Shown here piece by piece: positions 50,339-62,222 of a stretch of 64,000 bases of DNA; the first letter of the stretch is position 1; each line of letters starts with the position of its first letter. Source of the stretch: an uncultured Pelagibacteraceae bacterium (GTDB lineage: Bacteria; Pseudomonadota; Alphaproteobacteria; Pelagibacterales; Pelagibacteraceae); contig CACAKN010000001.1 of NCBI GenBank assembly GCA_902533075.1, positions 62,001 to 126,000 on the forward strand. The letters run 5' to 3'. Under the pieces are notes generated by a model that did not search any database, was not told the DNA's origin, and was given only the letters and a program-made list of their open reading frames with translations. Position numbers and translations under genes: made by a program.

Positions 50339-51659
50339 AGATAAAGATAGAATTTTTCAAAACTTATATAATGATTTAGGATCAGACATTTCTTCATCTC
50401 AAAGAAGGGGTGACTGGGTTAATACTAAAGAAATAATGGATAAAGGTAGAGATTGGATAATAAATGAAATAAAAGAATCTCAACTAAGAGGTAGAGGTGG
50501 TGCTGGTTTTCCTACAGGATTAAAATGGTCCTTTGCACCAAAAGAAGTTGGAGCAAGACCCCATTATTTAGTTATAAATGGTGACGAGTCAGAGCCAGGC
50601 ACTTGTAAGGATCGAGATATATTAAGATTTGAACCCCATAAATTAATAGAAGGATGTTTATTAGCTTCTTATGCTGTTCAAGCTCATGTTTGTTATATTT
50701 ATATCAGAGGTGAGTATTTTATTGATGGAGAAAAACTTCAAAAAGCAATTGATGAAGCTTATGAAAAAAATTTGATTGGTAAAAATGCAGCTGGTACTGG
50801 ATGGGATTTAGATATTTATATTCATTATGGTGCTGGAGCATATATTTGTGGTGAAGAGACAGCTTTACTTGAAAGTATAGAAGGCAAAAAAGGACAACCA
50901 AGACTGAAGCCACCATTTCCTGCGTTAATTGGGCTTTATGGATGTCCTACAATAATTAACAATGTTGAAACTATAGCTGTGGTTCCAACTATTCTAAAAA
51001 GAGGTGGAAAATGGTTTGCCTCTTTAGGAAGAGATAAAAATACAGGTACTAAAATTTTCTGTATATCAGGAAACGTAAACACCCCATGTAATGTCGAAGA
51101 AGAAATGAATATACCTTTAAAAGAATTAATCGAAGTTCATGCAGGTGGAGTAATAGGAGGTTGGGGAAATTTACAAGCTGTAATACCTGGTGGATCATCA
51201 ATGCCATTAATTCCTAAAGAAAAATGTGAGACATTGACAATGGACTTTGACTCTTTAGTAGCAGAAAAAAGTGGATTAGGAACAGCTGGAGTGGTCGTAA
51301 TAAATAAAGACCAAGATATAATTAAATGTATGGCAAGAATTGCAAGATTTTATAAACACGAAAGCTGTGGACAATGCACACCGTGTAGAGAAGGTTCAGG
51401 TTGGATGTGGAGAATGCTTGAAAGAATGGCTAGAGGAGAAGCATCAAAAGATGAAGTTGACATGTTGGGTGATGTAACCAAACAAATTGAAGGTCATACT
51501 ATCTGTGCTTTTGGTGAAGGATCTTCTTGGCCAGTTCAAGGTTTATTAAGACATTTTAAGGATGAAATAAAAAAAAGAAATAAATTTGATCCAATTGTAA
51601 AAGAAAATAAAAATATTCCTTACTTAGTAGATCAACACTTATTGGATAAAAATGCTTAA
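50331..51659 (+). CDS. nuoF: NADH-quinone oxidoreductase subunit F
   Basis: The 442-residue product has the NADH/FMN site [15 protein letters not shown] and [16 protein letters not shown], the [19 protein letters not shown] segment, and the N3 cluster cysteines in [12 protein letters not shown] plus a later Cys in HTICAFG. It accepts electrons from NADH. It overlaps nuoE and nuoG by 8 bases each, indicating coupling. Confidence 0.97.
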   Translation: MLKDKDRIFQNLYNDLGSDISSSQRRGDWVNTKEIMDKGRDWIINEIKESQLRGRGGAGFPTGLKWSFAPKEVGARPHYLVINGDESEPGTCKDRDILRFEPHKLIEGCLLASYAVQAHVCYIYIRGEYFIDGEKLQKAIDEAYEKNLIGKNAAGTGWDLDIYIHYGAGAYICGEETALLESIEGKKGQPRLKPPFPALIGLYGCPTIINNVETIAVVPTILKRGGKWFASLGRDKNTGTKIFCISGNVNTPCNVEEEMNIPLKELIEVHAGGVIGGWGNLQAVIPGGSSMPLIPKEKCETLTMDFDSLVAEKSGLGTAGVVVINKDQDIIKCMARIARFYKHESCGQCTPCREGSGWMWRMLERMARGEASKDEVDMLGDVTKQIEGHTICAFGEGSSWPVQGLLRHFKDEIKKRNKFDPIVKENKNIPYLVDQHLLDKNA

Positions 51660-53685
51660 ATTAAGAGTAAATGATACAGAGGTTGAAGTCGAAGAAGGTC
51701 TAACAGTTCTTCAAGCTTGTGAAAAAGCTGGAGTTGAAATCCCAAGATTTTGTTATCATGAAAAATTATCTATAGCTGGAAATTGTAGAATGTGCTTAGT
51801 GGAAATGGAAAAATCTCCCAAACCTATTGCTTCATGTGCGATGCCTGCAGCTGAAGGCATGGTAATAAAAACAAATACTTCAAAAATTGAAAAATCAAGA
51901 AAAGGTGTAATGGAATTTTTACTAGCAAATCATCCTTTAGACTGCCCAGTCTGTGACCAAGGAGGAGAATGTGATCTCCAAGATCAGTCAATGTTTTATG
52001 GAATTGATAAGTCTAGATTTAAAGAAAACAAAAGAGCTGTACCAGATAAATATATGGGACCTTTAATTAAAACCCAAATGACAAGATGTATACATTGTAC
52101 AAGATGTGTGAGATTTGCAACAGAGATAGCAGGTGTGCCTGAATTAGGTGCTATAGGAAGAGGTGAAGACATGCAAATTACAACTTACTTAGAACAATCA
52201 ATACAGTCTGAGCTGTCAGGAAATGTAATTGATCTTTGTCCTGTAGGAGCCCTTACTTCTAAACCTTATGTTTTTGAAGCGAGACCATGGGAATTAAAAA
52301 AAACAGAAACTATAGATATAATGGATGCTGTTGGTTCAAATATTAGAGTAGATACTTACGACTGGGAAGTAAAAAGAGTTTTACCAATAATAAACGAAGA
52401 CATAAATGAAGAGTGGATTTCTGATAAAACTAGATATGCTTGCGACGGTCTATTAAGTCAAAGATTAGATACACCTTATATAAAATATAATAATAAATTT
52501 GAAAAAGCTTCATGGGATGAAGTTTTTAAAATTATAAAATCAAAAATACAAAATACTGATAAAGATAAAATAGCCGGATTTGTTGGTGATCTGATAAATA
52601 TGGAAGCTAGCTATATATTTAAGGAATTTTTAGAAAGAACTATAGATACAAAAAATTATGAGTCTAGATCATCTGATATGTTTATTGATAGCTCTAAAAG
52701 AGAAAACTATTTATTTAATTCAACAATTAATGGTATTGAGGAGTCAGATTTAATTCTCTTAATTGGAACTAATCCAAGATTTGAAGCCACTATGCTAAAT
52801 GCAAGAATTCGAAAGGCTTATTTAAAAAATAAAGTCAAAATTGTTTCTTTAAATGATATAGGTGATTTAACCTATCCTTATAAAAGCCTTGATGGAAAAA
52901 CTCAAACAATCAAAGATATTTTTGAAAATAAAAATGAACTTACAAAAGAAATTATTGAAGCTCAAAAACCAATGATCATATTTGGAGAGTCATTTCTAAA
53001 ATCTAAGTCAGCTAAATTTTTATTTAGTTCTTTTAAAAAGTTTTTGTTGAGTAACAATAAATTTACTGATGATTGGAGTCCTCTAAATTTTTTACCTTCC
53101 GATGCAGCTTCAGTTGGAAGTTTAGATCTTGATATAATTGATAAAAAAGATGAATTAATAAAGAAACTGAATGAAAATAAATTTGATTTAGTTTTTTTAA
53201 TGGGTCAGGATAATTTTAAATTTAATAAAAAAAATGAGTTTATAATATATGTAGGAAGTCATGGTGATAATGGTGCAGAACTAGCAGATATTATTTTACC
53301 AGGAGCAGCTTACACAGAGCAATCAGGTCATTATACTAATTTAGAAGGTAAAGTACAAAAAGCTTATAAAGCATCATATCCACCAGGAGATGCTAAAGAA
53401 GATTGGGAAATTATAAATAATCTTGCTGAATTTATGAATAATAGAAAACTTTTTAATGATAGAGATGAATTAGAGAGCAGTATGTTCAACTATATAAATT
53501 TAAAAAAAGAAAAACAAGAAAGCCCCTCTAACACTAAAATAGACTTAAGTGATTTTGAGGACGAAACCCTTAAAATAACATACAAGGATTATTATTTTTC
53601 AAATGTAATTGCACGATCATCAAAAACGATGTTGAATTGTAATAATTCTAAATTAGAAGTTAAACGAACTGGCACCGAAGGGTAA
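51652..53685 (+). CDS. nuoG: NADH-quinone oxidoreductase subunit G
   Basis: The 677-residue product has an N-terminal ferredoxin-like part with [20 protein letters not shown], the [18 protein letters not shown] cluster site and [15 protein letters not shown] molybdopterin-oxidoreductase-like domain without cofactor follows, with an [19 protein letters not shown] segment. It holds several iron-sulfur clusters of the electron wire. It ends three bases before nuoH. Confidence 0.96.
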   Translation: MLKLRVNDTEVEVEEGLTVLQACEKAGVEIPRFCYHEKLSIAGNCRMCLVEMEKSPKPIASCAMPAAEGMVIKTNTSKIEKSRKGVMEFLLANHPLDCPVCDQGGECDLQDQSMFYGIDKSRFKENKRAVPDKYMGPLIKTQMTRCIHCTRCVRFATEIAGVPELGAIGRGEDMQITTYLEQSIQSELSGNVIDLCPVGALTSKPYVFEARPWELKKTETIDIMDAVGSNIRVDTYDWEVKRVLPIINEDINEEWISDKTRYACDGLLSQRLDTPYIKYNNKFEKASWDEVFKIIKSKIQNTDKDKIAGFVGDLINMEASYIFKEFLERTIDTKNYESRSSDMFIDSSKRENYLFNSTINGIEESDLILLIGTNPRFEATMLNARIRKAYLKNKVKIVSLNDIGDLTYPYKSLDGKTQTIKDIFENKNELTKEIIEAQKPMIIFGESFLKSKSAKFLFSSFKKFLLSNNKFTDDWSPLNFLPSDAASVGSLDLDIIDKKDELIKKLNENKFDLVFLMGQDNFKFNKKNEFIIYVGSHGDNGAELADIILPGAAYTEQSGHYTNLEGKVQKAYKASYPPGDAKEDWEIINNLAEFMNNRKLFNDRDELESSMFNYINLKKEKQESPSNTKIDLSDFEDETLKITYKDYYFSNVIARSSKTMLNCNNSKLEVKRTGTEG

Positions 53686-53688
53686 ATA

Positions 53689-54687
53689 ATGGAATACGTA
53701 AATTTAGTTTTTGAAGAAGTCTACAAAATCCTTTTTCTTCTTGTCCCAGTTTTAGTTTCTGTTGCCATGATTGTTTGGTTAGATAGAAGAGTTTGGGCTT
53801 TTGTTCAAAAAAGACAGGGCCCTAATGTTGTTGGCCCCTTTGGTTTATTACAATCATTAGCTGATGCATTAAAATATATTTTTAAAGAAATTATAATTCC
53901 AGCAAGCTCTAATAAGATTATTTTTATTTTGGCTCCTATTATTACAATGACTTTAGCTTTAATAGCATGGGCAGTTATACCCTTCGGAGAAGATCAGGTT
54001 TTAGCCAATATAAATGTTGGGATTCTTTATATTTTTGCTGTCTCATCTCTTGGAGTTTATGGAATTATAATGGGAGGCTGGGCGTCAAATTCCAAATACC
54101 CTTTTTTAGGTGCAATAAGATCTGCTGCTCAAATGGTTTCTTACGAGGTTTCAATTGGTATAATCATTATTAATGTTCTTTTGTGTGTAGGATCATTAAA
54201 TTTAAGTGATATCGTTTTAGCTCAACAAAACATCTGGTTCATAATTCCGTTATTTCCAATGTTTGTAATATTTTTTATATCCGCATTAGCAGAAACAAAT
54301 CGACCACCTTTTGATTTACCTGAAGCAGAAGCAGAATTAGTTGCTGGGTATCAAACTGAATATTCTGGCATGATGTACGCAATGTTTTGGTTAGGAGAGT
54401 ACGCAAATATTTTATTAATGTGTGCTTTAGGATCGATTTTATTCTTAGGAGGCTGGCTTTCACCTATTAATTTATATCCATTTAATTTGATTCCAGGAGC
54501 TATTTGGTTAATTTTAAAGATATTACTTTTATTTGTTTTATTTGCATTAGTTAAAGCAGTTGTACCAAGATATAGATATGATCAATTAATGAGACTAGGT
54601 TGGAAAATATTTCTTCCCTTGTCTCTTACTTATGTCGTTTTGACTGCAAGTTATTTATTTTATTTTAATCTTTTACCCACACATTAG
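53689..54687 (+). CDS. nuoH: NADH-quinone oxidoreductase subunit H
   Basis: The 332-residue protein has about eight transmembrane helices. Family signatures are [20 protein letters not shown] near the N-terminus and [20 protein letters not shown] then [18 protein letters not shown] in the middle. It lies at the junction of the arms and helps to form the quinone channel. nuoI starts at the next base after its stop. Confidence 0.97.
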   Translation: MEYVNLVFEEVYKILFLLVPVLVSVAMIVWLDRRVWAFVQKRQGPNVVGPFGLLQSLADALKYIFKEIIIPASSNKIIFILAPIITMTLALIAWAVIPFGEDQVLANINVGILYIFAVSSLGVYGIIMGGWASNSKYPFLGAIRSAAQMVSYEVSIGIIIINVLLCVGSLNLSDIVLAQQNIWFIIPLFPMFVIFFISALAETNRPPFDLPEAEAELVAGYQTEYSGMMYAMFWLGEYANILLMCALGSILFLGGWLSPINLYPFNLIPGAIWLILKILLLFVLFALVKAVVPRYRYDQLMRLGWKIFLPLSLTYVVLTASYLFYFNLLPTH

Positions 54688-55173
54688 ATGAAAATTACAA
54701 GATTTTTAAAAACAATATTTATGGTTGATTTTATAACTGGGTTATTAATTGCCTTAAGAGAAATGTTTAAAACAAAAAAAACAATAAATTATCCTTTTGA
54801 GAAAGGAAAAATTAGCCCAAGATTTAGAGGAGAGCATGCACTTAGAAGATATCCAAATGGTGAAGAACGATGTATCGCATGTAAACTATGTGAAGCTGTA
54901 TGTCCTGCACAAGCAATTACAATCGAGTCAGCCGAAAGATCTGATGGGAGTAGAAAAACTACTCGTTACGATATTGATATGATGAAATGTATTTATTGTG
55001 GTCTATGTGAGGAGTCATGCCCTGTAGATGCAATAGTGCAAGGTCCTAATTTTGAGTTTTCGACGGAAACGAGAGAAGAACTTTATTACACTAAAGAAAA
55101 ATTATTAGACAATGGTGATAGATGGGAAAATGTTTTAGCGGCAAATATAAAATCAGATAATCCTTATAGATAA
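54688..55173 (+). CDS. nuoI: NADH-quinone oxidoreductase subunit I
   Basis: The 161-residue product has two ferredoxin motifs, [14 protein letters not shown] and [15 protein letters not shown], binding clusters N6a and N6b, after an N-terminal amphipathic membrane-contact segment and [19 protein letters not shown]. It links NuoG to NuoB. Length and order are usual. Confidence 0.97.
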   Translation: MKITRFLKTIFMVDFITGLLIALREMFKTKKTINYPFEKGKISPRFRGEHALRRYPNGEERCIACKLCEAVCPAQAITIESAERSDGSRKTTRYDIDMMKCIYCGLCEESCPVDAIVQGPNFEFSTETREELYYTKEKLLDNGDRWENVLAANIKSDNPYR

Positions 55174-55177
55174 ATTT

Positions 55178-55810
55178 ATGATAGCTCATGCAATATTTTT
55201 TTATGTATTTTCAATTATTGCAGTCATTTCAGCGATCATGGTCACTGTTTCAAAAAATACCGTACACTCAGTTTTTTTTTTAATATTAGATTTTATTAGT
55301 ATTTCATGTCTTTTTATAATGATTGGGGCAGAGTTTTTAGGGATGATAATGTTAATAGTATATGTTGGTGCTGTAGCTGTTTTATTCTTATTTGTTGTAA
55401 TGATGTTGAATGTTGCTCAACAAAAAAATCAATGGTTCTATTCTGAAGCAACTTCTAGTCATATTCCAATCGGTTTAATTATAAGCGCAATTATTTTTCT
55501 TGAATTAATTATTGTTGTAGGTGGTTGGAAATATAAACCTGAATTGTTAAATCCAAATACTACAAAAATTTCTAATGAAATAAGTAATACACACTCATTA
55601 GGTCAAATCCTGTATACAGATTATATACATGTTTTTCAAATAAGTGGAATGATTTTATTAATTGCGATGATAGGTGCAATCGTTCTTACTTTTAGACAAA
55701 GAGAAGGTGTTAAAACACAAAGTTATTTGAAACAAATTTCTAGAGAGAGATCTGAAGGTGTTAATGTTTTAGAGGTTCCATCAAATAAAGGAGTTAAGAT
55801 AGATGACTGA
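55178..55810 (+). CDS. nuoJ: NADH-quinone oxidoreductase subunit J
   Basis: The 210-residue protein has five transmembrane helices. The family core is [20 protein letters not shown] then [20 protein letters not shown] and [10 protein letters not shown]. It is a membrane-arm subunit that helps proton pumping. The end overlaps nuoK by 8 bases. Confidence 0.95.
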   Translation: MIAHAIFFYVFSIIAVISAIMVTVSKNTVHSVFFLILDFISISCLFIMIGAEFLGMIMLIVYVGAVAVLFLFVVMMLNVAQQKNQWFYSEATSSHIPIGLIISAIIFLELIIVVGGWKYKPELLNPNTTKISNEISNTHSLGQILYTDYIHVFQISGMILLIAMIGAIVLTFRQREGVKTQSYLKQISRERSEGVNVLEVPSNKGVKIDD

Positions 55811-56114
55811 AATAGGTTTAGGACATTATCTTACTTTAGGAGCGGTTATTTTTAGTATTGGCGTTATTGGAATCTTTTTAAATCGAAAAAATATTATTGT
55901 GATTTTGATGAGTATTGAACTGATATTGTTAGCTGTAAACATTAATTTAGTATCTTTTTCTATTTATCTTGATGATTTGACTGGTCAAGTTTTTACATTA
56001 TTTATCTTAACCGTTGCTGCTGCTGAGGCCGCAATTGGTCTAGCAATAATAGTAGTCTATTACCGAAACGCAGGAACTATACGGGTTGAAGAAATAGATA
56101 AATTAAAGGGATAA
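55803..56114 (+). CDS. nuoK: NADH-quinone oxidoreductase subunit K
   Basis: The 103-residue protein has three helices with the conserved acidic residues in [20 protein letters not shown] and the segment [20 protein letters not shown]. It is homologous to MnhC-type antiporter subunits and takes part in proton transfer. One base separates its stop from nuoL. Confidence 0.96.
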   Translation: MTEIGLGHYLTLGAVIFSIGVIGIFLNRKNIIVILMSIELILLAVNINLVSFSIYLDDLTGQVFTLFILTVAAAEAAIGLAIIVVYYRNAGTIRVEEIDKLKG

Positions 56115-56115
56115 A

Positions 56116-58029
56116 ATGGAAATTTCAATTTTAGCATTACCATTAATTGCTTCAATAATATCAGGATTTTTTGGTAAATTTATAGGCGATAGAAATTCTG
56201 AGATAGTTACAAGTTTATTAGTATCTATATCAGCTGTTCTTTCAGCAATTGTATTTTACGAAGTAATTTTTAATCAATACGAGGAAAATATTAAAATTGC
56301 TACATGGATTAATTCTGGATCCCTAGAGGTAAACTGGTCAATGAAAATTGATGCATTGTCATCAGTAATGTTAGTAGTCGTAACTTTTATTTCTGCGTTG
56401 GTACATATCTACTCAATTGGATACATGTCCCATGATCCTCATAAATCAAGATTTATGGCCTACTTATCGCTATTTACATTTGCTATGTTAATGTTGGTAA
56501 CAGCCGACAATTTTATTCAATTATTTTTTGGTTGGGAGGGGGTAGGTCTTTGCTCGTACTTTTTAATTGGTTTTTGGTTTAAAAAGGAATCTGCGAATAA
56601 AGCAGCAATCAAAGCATTTGTTGTAAACAGAGTAGGAGATTTTGGCTTTGCTCTAGGTATATTTTTAATTTTTTATTTGTTTGGTACAGTAAACTACACA
56701 GAAGTTTTTGACCAAATCTCAACAGTTGTAGATGAAAAACTTAATTTTTTAGGTATTCAAATTTATGCTATAGATTTAATTTGTATACTATTATTCATTG
56801 GTGCTATGGGTAAATCGGCTCAAATCTTTTTACATACCTGGTTACCAGATGCAATGGAGGGTCCAACACCTGTTTCAGCTTTGATCCATGCAGCCACTAT
56901 GGTTACCGCTGGAGTTTTTTTAGTCGTTAGATGTTCACCGATATATGAATATTCAGAGTTGGCTTTAAACATCGTTACAATAATCGGTATGAGCACTGCT
57001 TTTTTTGCAGCAAGTGTAGCTTTAGTTCAAACAGATATAAAAAAAATCATTGCTTATTCAACATGTAGCCAATTAGGTTATATGTTTTTTGCAGCTGGCG
57101 TAGGTGCATATAATGTTGCAATGTTTCATTTATTCACTCATGCATTTTTTAAAGCATTATTATTTCTAGGTTCAGGGTCTGTTATTCATGCTTTTAAAGA
57201 TGAACAAAATATAAATAATATGGGAGGAGTATGTAGAAAATTACCTTACACTTACGCTTTAATGATTATAGGAACTTTAGCATTAACAGGCTTTCCTTTG
57301 CTATCAGGTTTTTATTCTAAGGATGCAATCATTGAATTTGCATACTTAAGTGGTACTACTACTGGCTACTATGCAGCTGGAATAGGTATATTTACAGCCT
57401 TATTAACCTCAATCTATTCTTGGAGACTGATATTTAAAACTTTTCACGGACAATATAACAACAAAGAAATTAAAATTGAGGAGACACATGAGTCACCATT
57501 AATTATGTTAATACCTTTGATAATATTATCTATAGGAGCGATATTTGCTGGATTTATTTTTAAAGATTTATTTTTAGGTTATAAAGGAATTAATAATTTT
57601 TGGAATGAGTCGATTTTCTTCTTAGAACCTCTAAGCACTGATCATCCACCATTATGGTTCTTAATTTTAACTCCAACGTTAGTTACTATATCAATACCAT
57701 TAGCTTATTATTTATTTGTAAAAAATAAAAATTTTGCAACTCAACTAGTAAATATAAATAAACCATTATATGAATTTTTGTTTAATAAATGGTATTTCGA
57801 TGAAATTTACGACATCTTGTTTGTTAAATCTTCGAAAAGATTTGGGTTATTTTTGTGGAAATTTTTTGATATTAAAGTTATCGATGGCTTTGGACCTGAT
57901 GGAATTTCAGAGTTAATTAAAAAATTTTCTATCAAAGCTAATAAATTTCAAAGTGGTTATATTTATCAATATGCATTTGTAATGCTACTTGGTTTTTCCG
58001 CTTTTTTAACCTTCTTAATTGTTAAATAA
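56116..58029 (+). CDS. nuoL: NADH-quinone oxidoreductase subunit L
   Basis: The 637-residue antiporter-like subunit has about sixteen helices. Recognisable are FFGWEGVGLCSYFLIGFWF, HTWLPDAMEGPTPVSALIHA then ATMVTAGVFLVVR, and CSQLGYMFFAAGVGAYNVAM. The conserved Glu and Lys residues of the pumping channel are present. The final helix region has the long lateral helix typical of NuoL. Its stop overlaps nuoM by one base. Confidence 0.97.
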   Translation: MEISILALPLIASIISGFFGKFIGDRNSEIVTSLLVSISAVLSAIVFYEVIFNQYEENIKIATWINSGSLEVNWSMKIDALSSVMLVVVTFISALVHIYSIGYMSHDPHKSRFMAYLSLFTFAMLMLVTADNFIQLFFGWEGVGLCSYFLIGFWFKKESANKAAIKAFVVNRVGDFGFALGIFLIFYLFGTVNYTEVFDQISTVVDEKLNFLGIQIYAIDLICILLFIGAMGKSAQIFLHTWLPDAMEGPTPVSALIHAATMVTAGVFLVVRCSPIYEYSELALNIVTIIGMSTAFFAASVALVQTDIKKIIAYSTCSQLGYMFFAAGVGAYNVAMFHLFTHAFFKALLFLGSGSVIHAFKDEQNINNMGGVCRKLPYTYALMIIGTLALTGFPLLSGFYSKDAIIEFAYLSGTTTGYYAAGIGIFTALLTSIYSWRLIFKTFHGQYNNKEIKIEETHESPLIMLIPLIILSIGAIFAGFIFKDLFLGYKGINNFWNESIFFLEPLSTDHPPLWFLILTPTLVTISIPLAYYLFVKNKNFATQLVNINKPLYEFLFNKWYFDEIYDILFVKSSKRFGLFLWKFFDIKVIDGFGPDGISELIKKFSIKANKFQSGYIYQYAFVMLLGFSAFLTFLIVK

Positions 58030-59510
58030 TGAACTTTCCTATTCTTTCTTCATTAATACTTTTGCCTTCCATTGGAGCACTCTTTTTATTTTTCACAAGA
58101 AGTAAAAGTGAAAATAAAATTACTGTAAAATATGTTGCATTATTTACGACACTAGTAAACTTTTTTTTGTCTATCTATTTGTGGTTTTTATTTGATCAAA
58201 CAACATCAGCATTTCAATTTGTTGAAGATAGAATTTGGATTGAAGGTTTAATTAATTATAAAGTAGGTGTTGATGGAATATCAATACTTTTTATAATTCT
58301 TACAACATTTATTACACCTCTATGCATAATATCAGTTAATAATTCAGTTACAGAAAGATTAAATGAATTTTTAATAGCCATTCTTGTTATGGAAACTTTC
58401 ATGATAGGAGTTTTTTGTTCTCTAGATCTTGTAGTTTTTTACTTATTTTTTGAGGCCGGATTAATCCCAATGTTTTTAATTATTGGAATATGGGGTGGGG
58501 CTAGAAGAGTTTATTCTGCTTTTAAGTTTTTTTTATTCACTCTTTTAGGTTCAGTTCTAATGTTAGTGGCGATAATTTCAATTTATTGGATCACAGGCAC
58601 TACAGATATTGTTCAACTTTATGAATTAGGTATAGACACTAAATATCAAAATTTATTGTGGCTAGCTTTTTTTAGTTCATTTGCTGTAAAAACTCCAATG
58701 TGGCCAGTTCATACTTGGCTTCCAGATGCACACGTTGAAGCTCCAACGGCAGGATCAGTTTTGCTAGCAGCAATTCTACTTAAAATGGCAGGATATGGAT
58801 TTATAAGATTTTCTCTCGGACTTTTCCCATCTGCCTCAGAGTTGTTTACTCCTTTAATTTATGCATTAAGTGTTATAGCAATTATTTTCACCTCATTAAT
58901 TGCTTTAATGCAAGAGGATATGAAAAAATTAATCGCATACTCCTCAGTAGCTCATATGGGATTTGTTACTTTAGGAATTTTTACAATTCAACAACAAGGA
59001 ATTGAAGGAAGTATAATTCAGATGATTAGCCATGGTCTAGTTTCTGCTGCCTTATTTTTATGTGTTGGTGTTGTTTATGATCGAATGCATTCAAGATTGA
59101 TCAATACTTACGGAGGTATCGTAACTATCATACCTAAATATGCAGTTTTATTCATGGTATTTACTTTAGCTGCCTTAGGATTACCTGGTACAAGTGGTTT
59201 TGTTGGTGAGTTTTTAATTCTTATGGCCGCATTTAAAGATAATTTTTTAGTAGCAGTATTAGCTAGTTTAGGAGTAATTATTGGAGCAGCATATATGCTT
59301 TGGTTATATAAAAGAGTTATCTTTGGAAAGTTAATTAACTCAGAATTAAAAAAGATGATTGATTTAAATAAATCAGAAACATTCACTCTTACTTGTTTAG
59401 CTATTCCAACTTTATACTTTGGTTTTTATCCAGAGCCATTAATAAACACTATTGAAGTTTCAATAAGTGATTTAATCAACACATATAACTATAGTGTAGC
59501 AAGTAAATGA
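58029..59510 (+). CDS. nuoM: NADH-quinone oxidoreductase subunit M
   Basis: The 493-residue antiporter-like subunit has the family segments FFEAGLIPMFLIIGIWGGAR, TPMWPVHTWLPDAHVEAPTA then GSVLLAAILLKMAGYGFIRF, and AYSSVAHMGFVTLGIF. About fourteen helices are visible. It pumps protons with NuoL and NuoN. It overlaps nuoN by four bases. Confidence 0.97.
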   Translation: MNFPILSSLILLPSIGALFLFFTRSKSENKITVKYVALFTTLVNFFLSIYLWFLFDQTTSAFQFVEDRIWIEGLINYKVGVDGISILFIILTTFITPLCIISVNNSVTERLNEFLIAILVMETFMIGVFCSLDLVVFYLFFEAGLIPMFLIIGIWGGARRVYSAFKFFLFTLLGSVLMLVAIISIYWITGTTDIVQLYELGIDTKYQNLLWLAFFSSFAVKTPMWPVHTWLPDAHVEAPTAGSVLLAAILLKMAGYGFIRFSLGLFPSASELFTPLIYALSVIAIIFTSLIALMQEDMKKLIAYSSVAHMGFVTLGIFTIQQQGIEGSIIQMISHGLVSAALFLCVGVVYDRMHSRLINTYGGIVTIIPKYAVLFMVFTLAALGLPGTSGFVGEFLILMAAFKDNFLVAVLASLGVIIGAAYMLWLYKRVIFGKLINSELKKMIDLNKSETFTLTCLAIPTLYFGFYPEPLINTIEVSISDLINTYNYSVASK

Positions 59511-60928
59511 TGAATAATATTGAATTAATATTTCCAGAAATTTTTATTTCATTATCTATAATGTTTTTACTAATTTTAGGAGTTTTCAAAAAAAATAGTT
59601 CAAAAATAATTCATAATATTTCATTGTTAGTTTTATTGATTACTGCAGTAATTACTTTCAATGAAACAATCAGTATAAATAGATCAACTCTTTTTAATAA
59701 AAGTATTGTTGTAGATTATTTGTCATCATTTATGAAAATTATTACTTTATTAGCTGCATTTGTAGTTTTATTGATTTCATCAAATTATTTAAGAACTTTT
59801 AAAATTTTTAAAATTGAATATCCAATTTTGATACTAAGCTCTGTATTAGGTATGATGATTATGATCAGCTCAAATGATTTAATAGTTTTCTATATGGGTT
59901 TAGAGCTACAGTCATTAGCTTTATACGTTTTGGCAACATTTAATCGAGATCAATTAAAATCATCAGAAGCAGGATTAAAATATTTTGTTTTAAGTGCATT
60001 ATCTTCAGGTTTGTTATTATACGGTTGTTCTTTAATCTATGGTTTTACAGGCTCAACAAATTTTAATGTTATTGCAACTCAATTCAATACAAATGAATAT
60101 GCCCTTACTTTTGGAATAGTGTTTATTTTAGTAGGTCTAGCTTTCAAAATTTCTGCTGTACCCTTTCATATGTGGGCTCCAGATGTATATGAAGGTTCAC
60201 CAACATCTGTAACATTATTTTTTACAATGGTTCCTAAAATCGCAGCATTAACTGTGTTTATAAGATTTTTGTATGTTCCTTTTTTAAATTTAATTGATCA
60301 GTGGCAAATGATTTTAGTTTTTCTATCAATCGCATCTATGCTTTTTGGTGCGATAGCGGCGATAGGTCAAAAAAATCTTAAGCGGCTAATAGCTTATAGC
60401 TCGATAAGTCATATTGGATATGCTTTAGCCGGTTTGGCAACAGGTTCAAATGATGGGATACAAAGTTCAGTAATTTATATTACTATTTATATTATTATGA
60501 ACTTAGGTTTTTTTTCATGCCTATTAATGATGAAAAGAAACAATATTTATTATGAGCAAATAGATGATTTATCAGGATTATCAAAAAATCATCCATTACT
60601 TTCAATTTCACTATTGATAATTTTATTTTCTCTAGCTGGAATTCCGCCACTTGCAGGTTTTTTTGCAAAATTTTATATTTTTAAATCTGTTATTGAACAG
60701 TCAATGTATTTTCTAGCTATTGTTGGACTATTATCAACAGTTGTAGCAGCGTTTTATTATTTGCGAATTATTAAGATAATGTATTTCGATAAGGAAAAAG
60801 ATAGTTACGATAAAGATCATAGCCTTTGGTTGAAGTTATCTTTAACAGTCTCTACAGTGCTGATTTTAATGTATTTTATTTTCCCAAGTGAATTGATCGA
60901 TGCAGTTTCAAAAATCAATATAATTTAA
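59507..60928 (+). CDS. nuoN: NADH-quinone oxidoreductase subunit N
   Basis: The 473-residue antiporter-like subunit shows FYMGLELQSLALYVLATFNR, KISAVPFHMWAPDVYEGSPT then SVTLFFTMVPKIAALTVFIR, and AYSSISHIGYALAGLATGSN. It completes the 14-gene complex I set, with no gene missing. Its stop overlaps the ATG of birA by one base, so birA and coaX are likely in the same transcript. Confidence 0.97.
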   Translation: MMNNIELIFPEIFISLSIMFLLILGVFKKNSSKIIHNISLLVLLITAVITFNETISINRSTLFNKSIVVDYLSSFMKIITLLAAFVVLLISSNYLRTFKIFKIEYPILILSSVLGMMIMISSNDLIVFYMGLELQSLALYVLATFNRDQLKSSEAGLKYFVLSALSSGLLLYGCSLIYGFTGSTNFNVIATQFNTNEYALTFGIVFILVGLAFKISAVPFHMWAPDVYEGSPTSVTLFFTMVPKIAALTVFIRFLYVPFLNLIDQWQMILVFLSIASMLFGAIAAIGQKNLKRLIAYSSISHIGYALAGLATGSNDGIQSSVIYITIYIIMNLGFFSCLLMMKRNNIYYEQIDDLSGLSKNHPLLSISLLIILFSLAGIPPLAGFFAKFYIFKSVIEQSMYFLAIVGLLSTVVAAFYYLRIIKIMYFDKEKDSYDKDHSLWLKLSLTVSTVLILMYFIFPSELIDAVSKINII

Positions 60929-61467
60929 TGAAGTTTAAAATATTTAGATTTAATAAAGTAAAAAGCACTAATAAAACTGCCATAAGAATAATCAAAAACT
61001 ACAATTATGATTTTGGTATGATCTTATCTGATTTGCAAGTCAATGGTAGAGGACAATATGGAAAAAAATGGGTTTCCTATAAAGGAAATTTATTCGTTAG
61101 TTTTTTTTATAATCTAAAAAACTTTAAAATATCTTTAAACAAATTAACTAAAATTAATTGTTTAATGGTTAAAAAATGTATTTCACAATATTATAAAAAA
61201 AAAATTTATTTCAAAAAACCTAATGATCTTTTAATCCAAAAAAAAAAGATATGTGGAATTTTGCAAGAAAAAGTAAATAAATTTAATCATACTTATTTGA
61301 TTGTTGGTATTGGTGTAAATTTAATAAAAAGTCCCTTTATAAAAAATTGCCCTACCACCCATCTTAGGGAGCTTGTAAATAAAGATATTTCAAAAAAAAA
61401 ATTTGAATTAAAACTAAAGAAGATATTTGAAAATAATTTAAAGAGATTAATGAAAAAAAGAGTATAA
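60928..61467 (+). CDS. birA: Biotin--protein ligase, short catalytic form
   Basis: The 179-residue product has the biotin ligase core: KVKSTNKTAIRIIK, then LSDLQVNGRGQYGKKWVSYK (the GRGRxGR-type ATP/biotin loop) and KKPNDLLIQKKKICGILQEK (K-W/P-N-D-L and the K-G-I-L strand) with VGIGVNLI. It lacks the N-terminal DNA-binding domain of E. coli BirA and most of the C-terminal domain. It would biotinylate acyl-CoA carboxylase subunits. It is very AT- and Lys-rich. Confidence 0.88.
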   Translation: MKFKIFRFNKVKSTNKTAIRIIKNYNYDFGMILSDLQVNGRGQYGKKWVSYKGNLFVSFFYNLKNFKISLNKLTKINCLMVKKCISQYYKKKIYFKKPNDLLIQKKKICGILQEKVNKFNHTYLIVGIGVNLIKSPFIKNCPTTHLRELVNKDISKKKFELKLKKIFENNLKRLMKKRV

Positions 61468-61475
61468 ATATAGAT

Positions 61476-62222
61476 ATGTTAATTTTAGGAGATATTGGAA
61501 ATTCGGTAACTAAATTATTTTTAGTAAACTCTAAAGATAAGATTTTAAAAAAAATAAGTTTACCATCAAAATTAATAACTTACTCAATTCTTAATAGAAA
61601 ATTTAGAATTTTAACAAAAGATTTTAAAAATATTGAAAAGATATTATTTTGTAGTGTTGTCCCAAAAACTTTTAGTTCTATTAAAAGATTTATATCAAAA
61701 AAAACTAATGTTAAGTGTTATGAAATAAAAGATCTCAATTTAAAATCTATTTTGAATATAAAAGCAAATTTTAAACAAGTTGGTTCTGATAGACTAGCAA
61801 ATGCAATAAGTTTAATTACTCCCAAGAAAAATTTTATTATTTTAGATTTTGGCACAGCTACAACGTTCGATGTATTAGCAAACAATACTTACAGAGGAGG
61901 TGTTATTGCTCCTGGTGTAAGTATTTCATTAAATACTTTAACTGATAAGGCTTCTTTGATACCAAAAATTAATCTTAAAAAAATTAAAAAGGTAGTCGGT
62001 ATTGATACAAATTCAGCTGTTAGATCAGGATTCTTCTGGGGCTATGCAGGCTTAATTGACAATATTATTAATTTGATTAAGAAAGAAACAAGAAAATCTT
62101 ATAAGGTTATTATTACTGGTGGCTTTTCTGATTTATTCAAAAATTCAATAAAAACAAAAGTTATTGAAAATAAAAATATCACTGTTAAGGGTCTTATAAA
62201 AATTTCAAAATTAATTAAATAA
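61476..62222 (+). CDS. coaX: Type III pantothenate kinase
   Basis: The 248-residue product has the ASKHA phosphate-1 motif LGDIGNSVTKLFLV at the N-terminus. GSDRLANAI and ILDFGTATTFDVLANNTYRG then GVIAPGVSISLNTL follow, with VIITGGFSDLF near the end. It phosphorylates pantothenate, the first step to coenzyme A. The 8-base gap from birA and adjacency to rnj are common in alphaproteobacteria after nuoN-birA. Confidence 0.93.
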   Translation: MLILGDIGNSVTKLFLVNSKDKILKKISLPSKLITYSILNRKFRILTKDFKNIEKILFCSVVPKTFSSIKRFISKKTNVKCYEIKDLNLKSILNIKANFKQVGSDRLANAISLITPKKNFIILDFGTATTFDVLANNTYRGGVIAPGVSISLNTLTDKASLIPKINLKKIKKVVGIDTNSAVRSGFFWGYAGLIDNIINLIKKETRKSYKVIITGGFSDLFKNSIKTKVIENKNITVKGLIKISKLIK